Below are positions 1-7,795 of a DNA stretch of 48,207 bases, piece by piece. The position numbers were made by a program, and so were the translations under genes. The DNA is taken from the NCBI RefSeq assembly GCF_002127585.1, contig NZ_NEGZ01000032.1, forward strand, positions 45,691 through 93,897, written 5' to 3'. Positions within the stretch are counted from its first letter, which is position 1. Each line of letters starts with the position of its first letter. This stretch comes from Janthinobacterium sp. GW458P. Lineage in GTDB: Bacteria; Pseudomonadota; Gammaproteobacteria; Burkholderiales; Burkholderiaceae_D. The notes beneath the pieces were generated by a model that was not told the origin of the DNA, did no database searches, and saw only the letters and a program-made list of their open reading frames with translations.

Positions 1-1637
1 ATCCGGAAAGCAAGCCGGCAACGATATTCCTCAACAGCGAATACCGCATCAGCGACAACCTCGACTGGTATGCCTTCGGCAACTATGGCAAGCGCGACAC
101 CTCGGCCGCCGCCACCTGGCGCACGGCCCTGATCCAGGATGCCGTCACCAAGGCCTACTCGCAGCGCACGCCGATCTTCCCGGAAGGCTTCTTGCCGCTG
201 CAAAACAGCACCCTGACGGACCAGTCCATCGTCACGGGCCTGCGCGGCGAAGCGGCCGGATGGCGCTGGGATGCCAGCCTCAATTACGGCAGCAACAAGT
301 TCGAGCTGGACCTGGACAACACGGTCAACCAGTCGCTGGGCGCAGCCAGCCCCACGCATTTTTATGCCGGCTCGCTGAAAAACGAGCAAACCGTCTTCAA
401 TCTCGATGCGGCGCGCGAATTTCCCGTTGCTTACTTTACGGGTCCGCTGACGGTGGCCGTCGGCGCCGAAGCGCGCCACGAAAAATACAGTATCGGCGCC
501 GGCGACGCAGCGTCGTACACGGGCGGCGGTTCGCAAGGCTTTGCCGGCTTTCGTCCTGTCAACGCGGGCAGCCACTCGCGCCACAACGAGTCGATCTATG
601 TGAACCTGGAAGCGGAAGCGACGAAGAAGCTGTCCGGCGGCGTGGCCCTGCGCCATGAGCGCTACAGCGACTTCGGCAGCACCACCTCGGCCAAGGGTTC
701 GGCCCGCTATGCCTTCACGGAGGCCCTGTCCCTGCGCGGCACCGTGTCGAGCGGCTTCCGCGCGCCGTCGCTGGCGCAGCAGTACTACACCATCACCACC
801 ACCAACTTCCAGGTCATCAACGGCAACAATACGGCCATCGAGACGGGCACCTTCGCCGTCAATACGCCGCAGGCGCGCTCCCTCGGCGCACAGGACCTGA
901 AACCGGAAAAGGCCCGCAACTACAGCCTGGGCCTGCAGTTCCAGCCCAGCCGCAACTTCACGACGACGGTGGACGCCTACCGCATCGACATCGACAACCG
1001 CATCCTGTTCTCGGCCAACCTGGCGCTGAACGACAAGCTCAAGGCCGAGCTGGCGACGCAAGGTTCGACCGTCGGCGCGGCGCGCTACTTCACCAATGCC
1101 GTCGATACGCGCACGGAAGGCGTGGACATTGTCAGCACCTACCGCATCGACCTGCAGGACAAGGACCGCCTGGACCTCACGGTGGCGTACAACCACAACA
1201 AGAGCACGGTACGGAAAATCGCCGACAATCCGGCCATCCTGACGGCCAACAACCTGAAGCTGATCGACCGCCAGAGCATCGACCGCATCACGGTGGCGTC
1301 GCCGAAGGACAAGTTCAGCCTGGCCGCCGACTACGGCTTCGGCATCTGGAATGCGCACGGCGTCGTGACGCGCTACGGCAGCTTCACCGTGCCGCAGAAC
1401 GACGTCAAGCTGGACCAGACGTATGATCCGCAATGGGTGCTGGACGTGTCCGGTTCCGTGAAACTGGGCAAGAACTGGCGTCTGGTGGCCGGCATCGACA
1501 ACGTCACCAACCGCTATCCGGCGCAAGTGACGAGCGCGGGCAACCTGAACGTCAACGGTACCCAGCCCTACAGCATCTTCGCGCCGAACGGTTTCAACGG
1601 CCGCTATTACTACGCCAAGGCTGGCTATAGCTGGTAA
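1..1637 (+). CDS. TonB-dependent outer-membrane receptor, C-terminal part (5' end outside window)
   Basis: The reading frame is open from the left edge (first full codon at base 3) to TAA at 1635-1637, so the gene begins upstream and the signal peptide and most of the plug domain are missing. The visible part, about 544 residues, is beta-barrel: alternating aromatic/polar strands, the segment FRAPSLAQQYY typical of TonB receptors, and the late motif GIDNVTNRYP followed by an aromatic C-terminus ending YAKAGYSW. Such receptors take up siderophores, vitamin B12 or carbohydrates across the outer membrane using TonB energy. The substrate cannot be told from this part. A strong terminator follows 18 bases after the stop. 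The family is well supported; an ATG or TTG inside the frame should not be used as the start. Confidence 0.88.
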   Translation, partial: PESKPATIFLNSEYRISDNLDWYAFGNYGKRDTSAAATWRTALIQDAVTKAYSQRTPIFPEGFLPLQNSTLTDQSIVTGLRGEAAGWRWDASLNYGSNKFELDLDNTVNQSLGAASPTHFYAGSLKNEQTVFNLDAAREFPVAYFTGPLTVAVGAEARHEKYSIGAGDAASYTGGGSQGFAGFRPVNAGSHSRHNESIYVNLEAEATKKLSGGVALRHERYSDFGSTTSAKGSARYAFTEALSLRGTVSSGFRAPSLAQQYYTITTTNFQVINGNNTAIETGTFAVNTPQARSLGAQDLKPEKARNYSLGLQFQPSRNFTTTVDAYRIDIDNRILFSANLALNDKLKAELATQGSTVGAARYFTNAVDTRTEGVDIVSTYRIDLQDKDRLDLTVAYNHNKSTVRKIADNPAILTANNLKLIDRQSIDRITVASPKDKFSLAADYGFGIWNAHGVVTRYGSFTVPQNDVKLDQTYDPQWVLDVSGSVKLGKNWRLVAGIDNVTNRYPAQVTSAGNLNVNGTQPYSIFAPNGFNGRYYYAKAGYSW

Positions 1638-1654
1638 AAAGCGCCCTGCCATGC

Positions 1655-1693
1655 AAAAAGCCCGGAACGCATCGCGTTTCCGGGCTTTTTTTT
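1655..1693. terminator. Bidirectional rho-independent terminator
   Basis: A stem AAAGCCCGGAACGC / GCGTTTCCGGGCTTT with a 3-base loop (bases 1671-1673) is flanked by an A-run on the left and a T-run on the right. It can therefore end the TonB receptor transcript (plus) and the PEP-CTERM gene transcript (minus), whose stop lies 37 bases away. Confidence 0.85.
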
Positions 1694-1729
1694 CATGCTT
1701 TAGCGCAAGCGCCCGCAGGCGCCGCAGGC

Positions 1730-2287
1730 TCAGGCGCGGCGGCGGCGCGCGACAAAACCGACCAGGCCCAGGCCCAGCATCAGCATGCCGTAGGTGGCTG
1801 GCTCAGGCACGGCCGAGACGGAGCTGTAGGCGCGGAAGTTGCTCAGGCCGCGCGGCAGGTTGGCGATGCTGAAGAGCGTATTGGCGGCCAGCGGCGTATC
1901 CCAGTGGAACAGCAGTTCGCCACGGCCATAATGCACGGCCAGGTAGTCGAAGCTGGAGTTGACGGTGAACGAACCGGACTTACCGCTTTCCAGGTCGCCC
2001 TGGGCGGCAAAGACCAGGGAACCGGCGCCGCTGGACGGCAGGCCAAACTTGCTGCTGATCAAGCTCTGGATGGCGGCCGCGCTTTGCGCGCCGGGCGGAT
2101 TGGCGCCGTCATAGACCCAGACCGAGTCTGCTGCCACGCTGCCATAGGTAACGGTCTTGCCGCCCACCGAGAAGCCACTCATGGCGGGATCGGTGAGTTC
2201 CACCCAGTTCGCCGCCTGGGCCAGCGGCGCCAGGCAAGCCGAAACGCTCAGGCACAGGCCCAGCAGCGCATGTTTGGTCGTGTTCAT
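1730..2287 (-). CDS. PEP-CTERM sorting domain secreted protein
   Basis: A 185-residue exported protein. The N-terminus MNTTKHALLGLCLSVSACLA is a signal peptide ending near AQA-AN. The C-terminus carries the PEP-CTERM tripartite signal: VPEPATYGM, a hydrophobic helix (LMLGLGLVGFVA) and a basic tail RRRRA. Such proteins are processed by EpsH-type exosortase at the inner membrane and usually end up in exopolysaccharide or on the surface. The start at 2287 is chosen over an in-frame upstream codon because it has an AGGGGAA ribosome site and is followed directly by the signal peptide. The middle, with predicted beta strands, is not recognised. No exosortase gene lies in this window. Downstream is the bidirectional terminator. 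Confidence 0.9.
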   Translation of the reverse strand: MNTTKHALLGLCLSVSACLAPLAQAANWVELTDPAMSGFSVGGKTVTYGSVAADSVWVYDGANPPGAQSAAAIQSLISSKFGLPSSGAGSLVFAAQGDLESGKSGSFTVNSSFDYLAVHYGRGELLFHWDTPLAANTLFSIANLPRGLSNFRAYSSVSAVPEPATYGMLMLGLGLVGFVARRRRA

Positions 2288-2632
2288 ATATTCCCCTAAT
2301 CTAAATATTTCAATAAATGCAATCTTGATTATTTTTTTGTCATATTCTGTACCACTGAGCAAAAGATATCACCCAGGAAATCAAAGTGCAATAAAAGAAA
2401 CAAATTTTACCATTGGCATTTTCAATCGACCCCGGCAATTTACTGCCGGTGCCGGCTATCGCGGGGCGTGCCGCCATTCCGGCGACGGCCGGGCGGCGCT
2501 GCCGCACACGGGATTGTTGTAGATTGGCACATGCCGGATAGTGGAGTAGCCCTGCGGCAACAAGAATATGCGTGCTCATCCTGCCGCGCAATCGGCTACC
2601 ATGGGTTTTGCTCTTCTTGATGACGGATAACC
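2288..2632. other. Intergenic region between divergent genes, no gene seen
   Basis: The left part, about 2288-2430, is AT-rich and should hold the promoter of the PEP-CTERM gene. The right part is GC-rich with short inverted repeats such as CCGGCAATTTACTGCCGG at about 2434-2451. Short open frames on both strands have no ribosome site and no recognisable product. A sigma-54-like TGG...TTGC pair upstream of the PEP-CTERM gene has the wrong spacing and was not called. Confidence 0.5.
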
Positions 2633-3244
2633 ATGCCCAGCTGGCACCTGGCCGACGCCGCCGAACTGGCGGCGCGCCATCCCTACACTTTCTATAAATC
2701 GCCGCCCGAGGCCATCGCCCGGGTGCGCCCCGGCGACGTGGTCAAGCTGATCTTCGCCTTCCACAGCGACGACCCGCAGGCGCCGGGCGCCGAGCGCATG
2801 TGGGTGCTGGTCGATACGATCGGGCCGCATGGGCATTTCACGGGCAAGCTCGACAATAGGCCCGGCTACATCCGGGATTTGCAGGCCAAGGACACTATTG
2901 CCTTCGAGGCGCGCCACATCATCAATACGCGGCACGACGATGACGACAACCTCGTCAACCGCTATGCGGGCCTGTGCTTCGTCACAAAACGCGTGCTGGA
3001 GGATGGCGCGCCCGTCGGCTATCTGTACCGCGAGGAGCCGGACAACGCCAACGACAGCGGCTGGCGCTTCACGGCCAACGACGAGAGCGACGACTACGTC
3101 AACGACAGCGCCAACGTGGCCCTCGTGTCGCTGGGCGCCGTGCTCAGCGTGGACGACCGTTTTATTGCGCTGCTGGACGCTCCCGCCGGCGCGGCCTATG
3201 CCTTCGACCATAACACGCAACAATTCATGGCGGTTGACGAATGA
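2633..3244 (+). CDS. DUF2314-like / DUF2185 (immunity-33-like) domain protein
   Basis: A 203-residue cytoplasmic protein without signal peptide. Residues about 30-102 resemble DUF2314 (motifs MWVLVDTIG, GHFTGKLDN, a late HI). Residues about 115-200 resemble DUF2185, also seen in Imm33-type immunity proteins: VTKRVLEDG, YLYRE, DSGWRFTANDESDDYVND, LDAP. DUF2185 proteins occur both as single housekeeping-like genes and in polymorphic-toxin immunity clusters. No toxin gene is adjacent here, so an immunity role is only a possibility. Its stop overlaps the start of the next gene (ATGA), which implies coupled translation with the MmcQ/YjbR-like protein. Family assignment is from remembered motifs and is moderate. 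Confidence 0.7.
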   Translation: MPSWHLADAAELAARHPYTFYKSPPEAIARVRPGDVVKLIFAFHSDDPQAPGAERMWVLVDTIGPHGHFTGKLDNRPGYIRDLQAKDTIAFEARHIINTRHDDDDNLVNRYAGLCFVTKRVLEDGAPVGYLYREEPDNANDSGWRFTANDESDDYVNDSANVALVSLGAVLSVDDRFIALLDAPAGAAYAFDHNTQQFMAVDE

Positions 3245-3594
3245 CAAGTGATGAACTGAAAGACTTTTGCGCGGCCCTGGCCGGCGCACAAGCCGTGCTG
3301 CACGGTGCGCCGTCGAACATCCTCGTGTATGAAGTGGGCGGCAAGAAATTTGCCTACTTTAAGACCAGCACGCCCGAGCAGTGGCGCTTCAGCCTGCGCG
3401 CCAGCGCCGAACGCTTCGTCGAGCTGACGGACATGCCGGGCGTCAAACCGGCCCGCTACATGGGCCGTTTCCACTGGGTAACGATCGTCGATGTGGGCCG
3501 CTTCCCGTCCGCTTACCTGGCGGAACTGGTACAGGATAGCCACGCGCGCGCCGTCGCCAGCCTGACGCGCGCGCAGCGGGCCGCGCTGGCTTAA
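3241..3594 (+). CDS. MmcQ/YjbR-like protein
   Basis: A 117-residue protein with the pattern of the MmcQ/YjbR family (double-wing, CyaY-like fold): N-terminal helix MTSDELKDFCAALAGA, then LVYEVGGKKFAYFKT, the segment SLRASAERFVELTDMPGV, KPARYMGRFHWVTI and a C-terminal helix with VASLTRAQRAAL. Some family members bind DNA, but their cellular job is not firmly known. The start ATG overlaps the preceding stop (ATGA), so the two genes form an operon. Its TAA overlaps by 4 bases the stop of the convergent CysB-type regulator gene, leaving no room for a terminator between them. Confidence 0.8.
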   Translation: MTSDELKDFCAALAGAQAVLHGAPSNILVYEVGGKKFAYFKTSTPEQWRFSLRASAERFVELTDMPGVKPARYMGRFHWVTIVDVGRFPSAYLAELVQDSHARAVASLTRAQRAALA

Positions 3595-4523
3595 AGCGCG
3601 TCCTCGCCCGCCATGGCGCGGTCGATGTCGGCGCGCGTCAGGTCCGGCGCCAGCTGCAGGATGAATTCATAGGCATACGAGCGCAGGTAGGCGCCGCGGC
3701 GCACGGCCAGGCGCGTCGTATTCGTGGCGAACAGATGCGACGCTTCCACGGCCCGCAGCCCCTTGTCGCGGCCATGGTCGAAGGCCATCGACGCCACGAT
3801 GCCCACGCCCAGGCCCAGCGCCACGTATTGCTTGATGACGTCGGAATCCATGGCCGTCAGGATGATGTCGGTGGCCACGCCCGCCTTGGCGAACGCGTCG
3901 TCGATATGGCCGCGGCCCGTGAAACCCTTGTCGTAAGTAATCAATGGGTATTTCGCCAGGTCTTCCAGGCGAATCGGCGAATGTTCGAGCAGCGGATGGC
4001 CGTCCGGCACGACGATCAGATGGCTCCAGCGGTAGCACGGGAACGACACGAGGTCGGGAAACTGGCTCAGGCCTTCCGTGGCGATGCCGATGTCGGTCTT
4101 GCCCGACAGCACCCATTCCGCGATATGTTCAGGGGCACTTTGTTGTAGCGCAATACGCACGTCGGGATAGGCGGCGCGGAAACTCTGCACCACTTTCGGC
4201 AGCGCATAGCGCGCCTGCGTATGCGTGGCCGCGACGGATAAGGTGCCGCTGGTCTGGCCGCTGTATTCGAGGCTGGCCTGCTGCAGGTTTTCCGCCTCGA
4301 TCAGGAGGCGGTCGACGATCTTCAAAATGCCCTTGCCCGGCTCCGTCAAGCCCGTCAGGCGCTTGCCGTTGCGCTCGAAAATCACCACGCCCAGCTCATC
4401 TTCCAGTTCGCGGATCTGCCGGCTCACGCCCGGCTGCGACGTGAACAGCGCGTTCGCCACTTCCGTCAGGTTATAGCCGCGGCGGGCCGCTTCGCGGATC
4501 GAACGCAGTTGTTGAAAATTCAT
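3591..4523 (-). CDS. cysB: CysB/Cbl-type LysR-family transcriptional regulator
   Basis: A 310-residue LysR-type regulator. The winged helix-turn-helix is at residues about 19-45 (NLTEVANALFTSQPGVSRQI), followed by the linker helix and a periplasmic-binding-like effector domain. The opening MNFQQLRSIREAARRGYNLT and the core THTQARYALP are hallmarks of CysB/Cbl, which sense O-acetylserine/N-acetylserine or sulfate status and activate sulfate uptake and assimilation genes. It lies directly downstream of cysT-cysW-cysA on the same strand, as expected. The family also contains Cbl (sulfonate control), and the two are hard to separate by eye; cysB is preferred because of the sulfate transporter context. 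A hairpin repeat separates it from cysA. Confidence 0.9.
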   Translation of the reverse strand: MNFQQLRSIREAARRGYNLTEVANALFTSQPGVSRQIRELEDELGVVIFERNGKRLTGLTEPGKGILKIVDRLLIEAENLQQASLEYSGQTSGTLSVAATHTQARYALPKVVQSFRAAYPDVRIALQQSAPEHIAEWVLSGKTDIGIATEGLSQFPDLVSFPCYRWSHLIVVPDGHPLLEHSPIRLEDLAKYPLITYDKGFTGRGHIDDAFAKAGVATDIILTAMDSDVIKQYVALGLGVGIVASMAFDHGRDKGLRAVEASHLFATNTTRLAVRRGAYLRSYAYEFILQLAPDLTRADIDRAMAGEDAL

Positions 4524-4552
4524 AGTGTTCCAGTATATGAGTTAACTTTGCG

Positions 4553-4668
4553 ACACCTGACAAAACCGTAGCGAGCGGCAGTGATTGTGGCTAAGAAGCG
4601 CAACCGTACTAAAGTACGGTGAGCATCGCAGGCCGCAAGCGCGACGCGCAGTAGGTTTGGTCAGGTGT
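4553..4668. repeat. Intergenic hairpin repeat family A, copy 1
   Basis: A 116-base element bounded by near-perfect inverted ends ACACCTGACAAAACC / GGTTTGGTCAGGTGT (14 of 15 paired). It has an internal hairpin CCGTACT-AA-AGTACGG. A second copy lies at 10243-10372 in the same orientation, sharing the ends and the blocks AGCGAGCGG, GAAGCGCAAC, GTGAGCATC and GACGCGCAGTAGGTTT. The right end touches the first base of the cysA stop codon. No transposase is encoded. Confidence 0.8.
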
Positions 4669-5738
4669 TATCTTGCTGTCGGTTCGACGAACACATGTAA
4701 ACGTTTCGGACGGACAACCAGGGTCTCGCCTTCCTTCAACTGCAGATGGCTGAAGCGCTCGTTCGACATCACCGCTTCGATCAGCTCGCTGTTATCGACG
4801 CGCTGCAAGTCCAGCTGGGCCAGCGGGCCGATCGCATGGGCGCGGCTCAGTTTCACGACGATGCCTTCCGCGCCCTGCGTGTAGCGGTCGATTTCCAGGT
4901 CGTGCGGACGCACATAGGCCGTGCCCTTGCTGTCGCTCACGCCCGCATAGTCGGGCACCTCGAAGCTGGCGTCGCCCGTCGCCATCACGCCGTCATGCAC
5001 GCGGCCGTGGAACAGGTTGACGTTGCCGAGGAAACCGTAGACGAAGGGCGAGGCCGGGTGGTTGTAGACTTGCTCCGGGGAACCGAGTTGCTCGACCGTG
5101 CCCTTGTTCATCAGCACCACCTGGTCGGCCACTTCCAGCGCCTCTTCCTGGTCATGCGTGACAAAAATGCTGGTGACGTGCAAGTCGTCGTGCAAGCGGC
5201 GCAGCCAGCGGCGCAATTCCTTGCGCACCTTGGCGTCGAGCGCGCCGAACGGCTCGTCGAGCAGCAGCACGCGCGGCTCGACGGCCAGGGCGCGGGCCAG
5301 GGCGATGCGCTGGCGCTGGCCGCCCGACAGCTGCGGCGGATAACGGTCGGCCAGCCAGTCCAGCTGCACCAGCTCCAGCAAATCTTTCACTTTACGGCGG
5401 ATCTGGTCTTCCGACGGGCGCTCGCTGCGCGACTTCACGCGCAAGCCAAAGGCCACGTTTTCGAAGACCGTCATGTGCTTGAACAGCGCATAGTGTTGAA
5501 ACACGAAACCGACTTGCCGCTCGCGCACGTGGCGGTTCGACGCATCTTCCGCATCGAGCAACACCTGGCCGCTGTCCGGGTGCTCGAGGCCGGCTATGAT
5601 GCGCAGCAAGGTTGTTTTACCGCAACCCGACGGACCCAGCAGGGCCGTCAATTCGCCGGCGGGAAAGTCCAGCGAGATATTGTCGAGGGCGACAAAATCG
5701 CCGAAGCGCTTGTGAATGTTCTTAACTGCGATGGTCAT
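4668..5738 (-). CDS. cysA: Sulfate/thiosulfate ABC transporter ATP-binding protein CysA
   Basis: A 356-residue ABC ATPase of the sulfate/thiosulfate importer. Walker [10 protein letters not shown] is at residues 35-43, the Q-loop VFQHYALF at 79-86, the signature LSGGQ at 137-141 and Walker B LLLDEP at 158-163, followed by the D-loop (GALD) and H-loop (FVTHDQ). About 120 C-terminal residues form the TOBE-like regulatory domain found in CysA. It powers uptake through CysT and CysW. It is the last gene of cysT-cysW-cysA: its ATG lies one base after the cysW stop. The family is clear, and the neighbours fix the substrate as sulfate or thiosulfate. Confidence 0.95.
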   Translation of the reverse strand: MTIAVKNIHKRFGDFVALDNISLDFPAGELTALLGPSGCGKTTLLRIIAGLEHPDSGQVLLDAEDASNRHVRERQVGFVFQHYALFKHMTVFENVAFGLRVKSRSERPSEDQIRRKVKDLLELVQLDWLADRYPPQLSGGQRQRIALARALAVEPRVLLLDEPFGALDAKVRKELRRWLRRLHDDLHVTSIFVTHDQEEALEVADQVVLMNKGTVEQLGSPEQVYNHPASPFVYGFLGNVNLFHGRVHDGVMATGDASFEVPDYAGVSDSKGTAYVRPHDLEIDRYTQGAEGIVVKLSRAHAIGPLAQLDLQRVDNSELIEAVMSNERFSHLQLKEGETLVVRPKRLHVFVEPTAR

Positions 5739-5739
5739 A

Positions 5740-6666
5740 TCAGTGCTCCGTGGAACGTAAGGCGGAATCGTCGGCGTCGCTCTCGTTCAAACGCCACTCA
5801 ATAAAGGCTTTCAGGGCCAGGGTCACCAGCGCCAGCAGGGCCAGCAGCGAGGCGACGGCAAACGCGGCGGCGAAGTTGTACTCGTTGTACAGAATCTCCA
5901 CCTGCAAGGGCATGGTGTTCGTTTCGCCGCGGATATGGCCGGAGACCACCGAGACGGCGCCGAACTCGCCCATGGCGCGGGCATTGCACAGGATCACGCC
6001 ATACAGCAGACCCCATTTGATATTCGGCAAAGTCACGCGGCGGAAGGTATTCCAGCCCGAGGCGCCCAGCACGATGGCGGCCTCTTCCTCTTCGCTGCCC
6101 TGCGACTGCATCAGCGGGATCAGTTCGCGCGCCACGAAGGGGAAGGTAATGAAGATGGTGGCCAGCACGATGCCGGGCACGGCGAACAGAATCTTGATGT
6201 CGTGCGCCTGCAGCCACGGGCCGAACCAGCCCTGGGCGCCGAACATCAGCACGTAGATCAGGCCGGAAATCACCGGGGAAACGGAAAACGGCAAGTCGAT
6301 CAGGGTCAATAAAATGCTCTTGCCGCGGAAGTCGAACTTGGCGATGCACCAGGAAGCGGCCACGCCGAACACCAGGTTCAGCGGCACGGCGATGGCGGCC
6401 GTGATCAAGGTCAATTTAATGGCGGAAATCGCGTCCGGATCGATGATGGCGGCGATATACGCTTCCCAGCCCTTCTTGAACGCTTCCGCAAACACGGCCA
6501 CCAGGGGCACGATCAGGAAAGCCGTCAGGAACAGCAGGGCTATGCTGATCAATACCGTACGCACCCACAAGGGTTCCAGCACGACGGGGCCGACGTTCGG
6601 TTCGAAGCGGCGCGCCGTTGGCAGCGCAGTATCCACGCCAGCGGCGGCAGTCGTATTCGTACTCAT
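5740..6666 (-). CDS. cysW: Sulfate ABC transporter permease CysW
   Basis: A 308-residue inner-membrane permease with about six membrane segments and the ABC permease coupling motif [19 protein letters not shown] about two thirds along. The C-terminal region [18 protein letters not shown] is characteristic of CysW. The start at 6666 is chosen because its ATG overlaps the cysT stop (ATGA). A longer start at 6693 would run 30 bases into cysT. The disordered N-terminus (residues 1-30) is ordinary for this protein. It pairs with CysT to form the channel of the sulfate importer. Confidence 0.94.
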   Translation of the reverse strand: MSTNTTAAAGVDTALPTARRFEPNVGPVVLEPLWVRTVLISIALLFLTAFLIVPLVAVFAEAFKKGWEAYIAAIIDPDAISAIKLTLITAAIAVPLNLVFGVAASWCIAKFDFRGKSILLTLIDLPFSVSPVISGLIYVLMFGAQGWFGPWLQAHDIKILFAVPGIVLATIFITFPFVARELIPLMQSQGSEEEEAAIVLGASGWNTFRRVTLPNIKWGLLYGVILCNARAMGEFGAVSVVSGHIRGETNTMPLQVEILYNEYNFAAAFAVASLLALLALVTLALKAFIEWRLNESDADDSALRSTEH

Positions 6667-7526
6667 GATTTCTTCGCCTTTCCGCGCGTCCATGCTTGCA
6701 GCAGGTTAATCGTCAACAACAGCAAAAAGGACACCACCAGCATCACCACGGCGATGGCCGTGGCGCCTGCGTAATCGTATTGTTCCAATTTGGTAATAAT
6801 GAACAGCGGCGTGATTTCCGACACCATCGGCATGTTGCCGGCGATAAAAATCACGGAACCGTACTCGCCCGTGGCGCGGGCAAAGGCCAGCGCAAAGCCC
6901 GTCAGCAACGATGGCAGAATCGTGGGGAAAATGACGCGGATAAACGTTTGCAGCGAGGAAGCCCCGAGGCTGGCGGCCGCCTCTTCCAGCTCTTTTTCCG
7001 CGTCTTCCAGCACCGGCTGCACGGTGCGCACGACAAACGGCAAGCCGATGAAGGTCAGCGCCACCACCACGCCCAGCGGCGTGAACGCCACCTTGATGCC
7101 CAGCACGCCTTCGATGAACTGGCCGAACCAGCCGTTCGACGAATACAAGGCCGTCAGGGTGATGCCGGCCACGGCCGTCGGCAAGGCGAACGGCAAGTCG
7201 ACGAGCGCGTCGATGATGCGCTTGCCGGGGAATTTATAGCGCACCAGCACCCAGGCCAGGATGCCGCCGAACACCACGTTCAACAGGGCGGCGATCAGCG
7301 AGGCGCCGAACGTCAGCCGGTACGAGGCCATCACGCGCTCGGACGTGACGGCGCTGAAGAAGGCGTCCCATGTCATGGTGAAGGTTTTCAGGAACACCGA
7401 CGACAGCGGGATGAGAACGATCAGGGCCAGGTAAAACAGCGTAAAACCCAGTGACAGCTTAAAACCCGGCATGACCCGAAACGGCGCCCCGCGCGCCTTG
7501 ACCGGCGCTAGTGTTGCTTCAGACAT
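6663..7526 (-). CDS. cysT: Sulfate ABC transporter permease CysT (CysU)
   Basis: A 287-residue inner-membrane permease, first gene of cysT-cysW-cysA. Several hydrophobic segments begin at about residue 20 ([20 protein letters not shown]). The permease motif [18 protein letters not shown] and the segment [16 protein letters not shown] are as in CysT. The start has a GAGGGAG ribosome site 5 bases upstream. The upstream region is AT-rich, as expected for CysB control. The sulfate-binding protein gene is not directly upstream but lies about 1.6 kb away, beyond a peroxiredoxin and a hydrolase gene. Confidence 0.94.
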   Translation of the reverse strand: MSEATLAPVKARGAPFRVMPGFKLSLGFTLFYLALIVLIPLSSVFLKTFTMTWDAFFSAVTSERVMASYRLTFGASLIAALLNVVFGGILAWVLVRYKFPGKRIIDALVDLPFALPTAVAGITLTALYSSNGWFGQFIEGVLGIKVAFTPLGVVVALTFIGLPFVVRTVQPVLEDAEKELEEAAASLGASSLQTFIRVIFPTILPSLLTGFALAFARATGEYGSVIFIAGNMPMVSEITPLFIITKLEQYDYAGATAIAVVMLVVSFLLLLTINLLQAWTRGKAKKS

Positions 7527-7553
7527 GGAAACTCCCTCTTATTACATTTTTGA

Positions 7554-7580
7554 GTTATAGGCCGCAATAATCACATGCAA
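7554..7580 (-). promoter_or_regulatory. Possible cysTWA promoter
   Basis: On the minus strand TTGCAT (7575-7580) and TATAAC (7554-7559) are separated by 15 bases in an AT-rich stretch 28 bases upstream of cysT. The short spacer suits an activator-dependent promoter such as one driven by CysB. No CysB consensus was strong enough to mark. Confidence 0.35.
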
Positions 7581-7655
7581 TCGTTATAAAAAGAACTAAC
7601 CATTTCTCATTTGCTTAGATGGATTTTGCATACTTGCCGGCGGAATCTGCAGGCG

Positions 7656-7686
7656 AAAAAAAACGCACGGGCGAGGTGCGTTTTTT
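7656..7686. terminator. Rho-independent terminator, usable on both strands
   Basis: A-run, stem AACGCAC / GTGCGTT with loop GGGCGAG, and T-run. On the minus strand it would end the sbp-hydrolase-peroxiredoxin transcript before cysT. Confidence 0.75.
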
Positions 7687-7708
7687 AGGAACAAGAGTGC
7701 CGAAATAG

Positions 7709-7783
7709 AACGTTCAGGGCTAGGCGCGTTGCCGAAGACAGTACGAATGTACGGCGAGGCAATGCGACAACGCCATGGACGTT
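7709..7783. repeat. Intergenic hairpin repeat family B, copy 1
   Basis: A 75-base element. The outer arms are AACGTTCAGG / CCATGGACGTT, the middle arms are GCGTTGCC / GGCAATGC, and the tip contains GTAC-GAAT-GTAC. A related copy is at 11707-11782 with different bases in the middle stem that still pair. It lies just downstream of the peroxiredoxin stop. Further matching flanks (AAGAGTGCCGAAA / TTTCGGTGCTCTT) extend the hairpin. Confidence 0.75.
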
Positions 7784-7795
7784 TTTTCGGTGCTC

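Noticed and set aside
2360-2385. Sigma-54-like TGG...TTGC pair upstream of the PEP-CTERM gene
   Set aside because: The distance between the GG and GC elements is one to two bases too long for a functional sigma-54 promoter.
2340-2591. Small minus-strand frame of 83 codons
   Set aside because: No ribosome site; crosses the AT-rich/GC-rich border of the intergenic region and matches nothing known.
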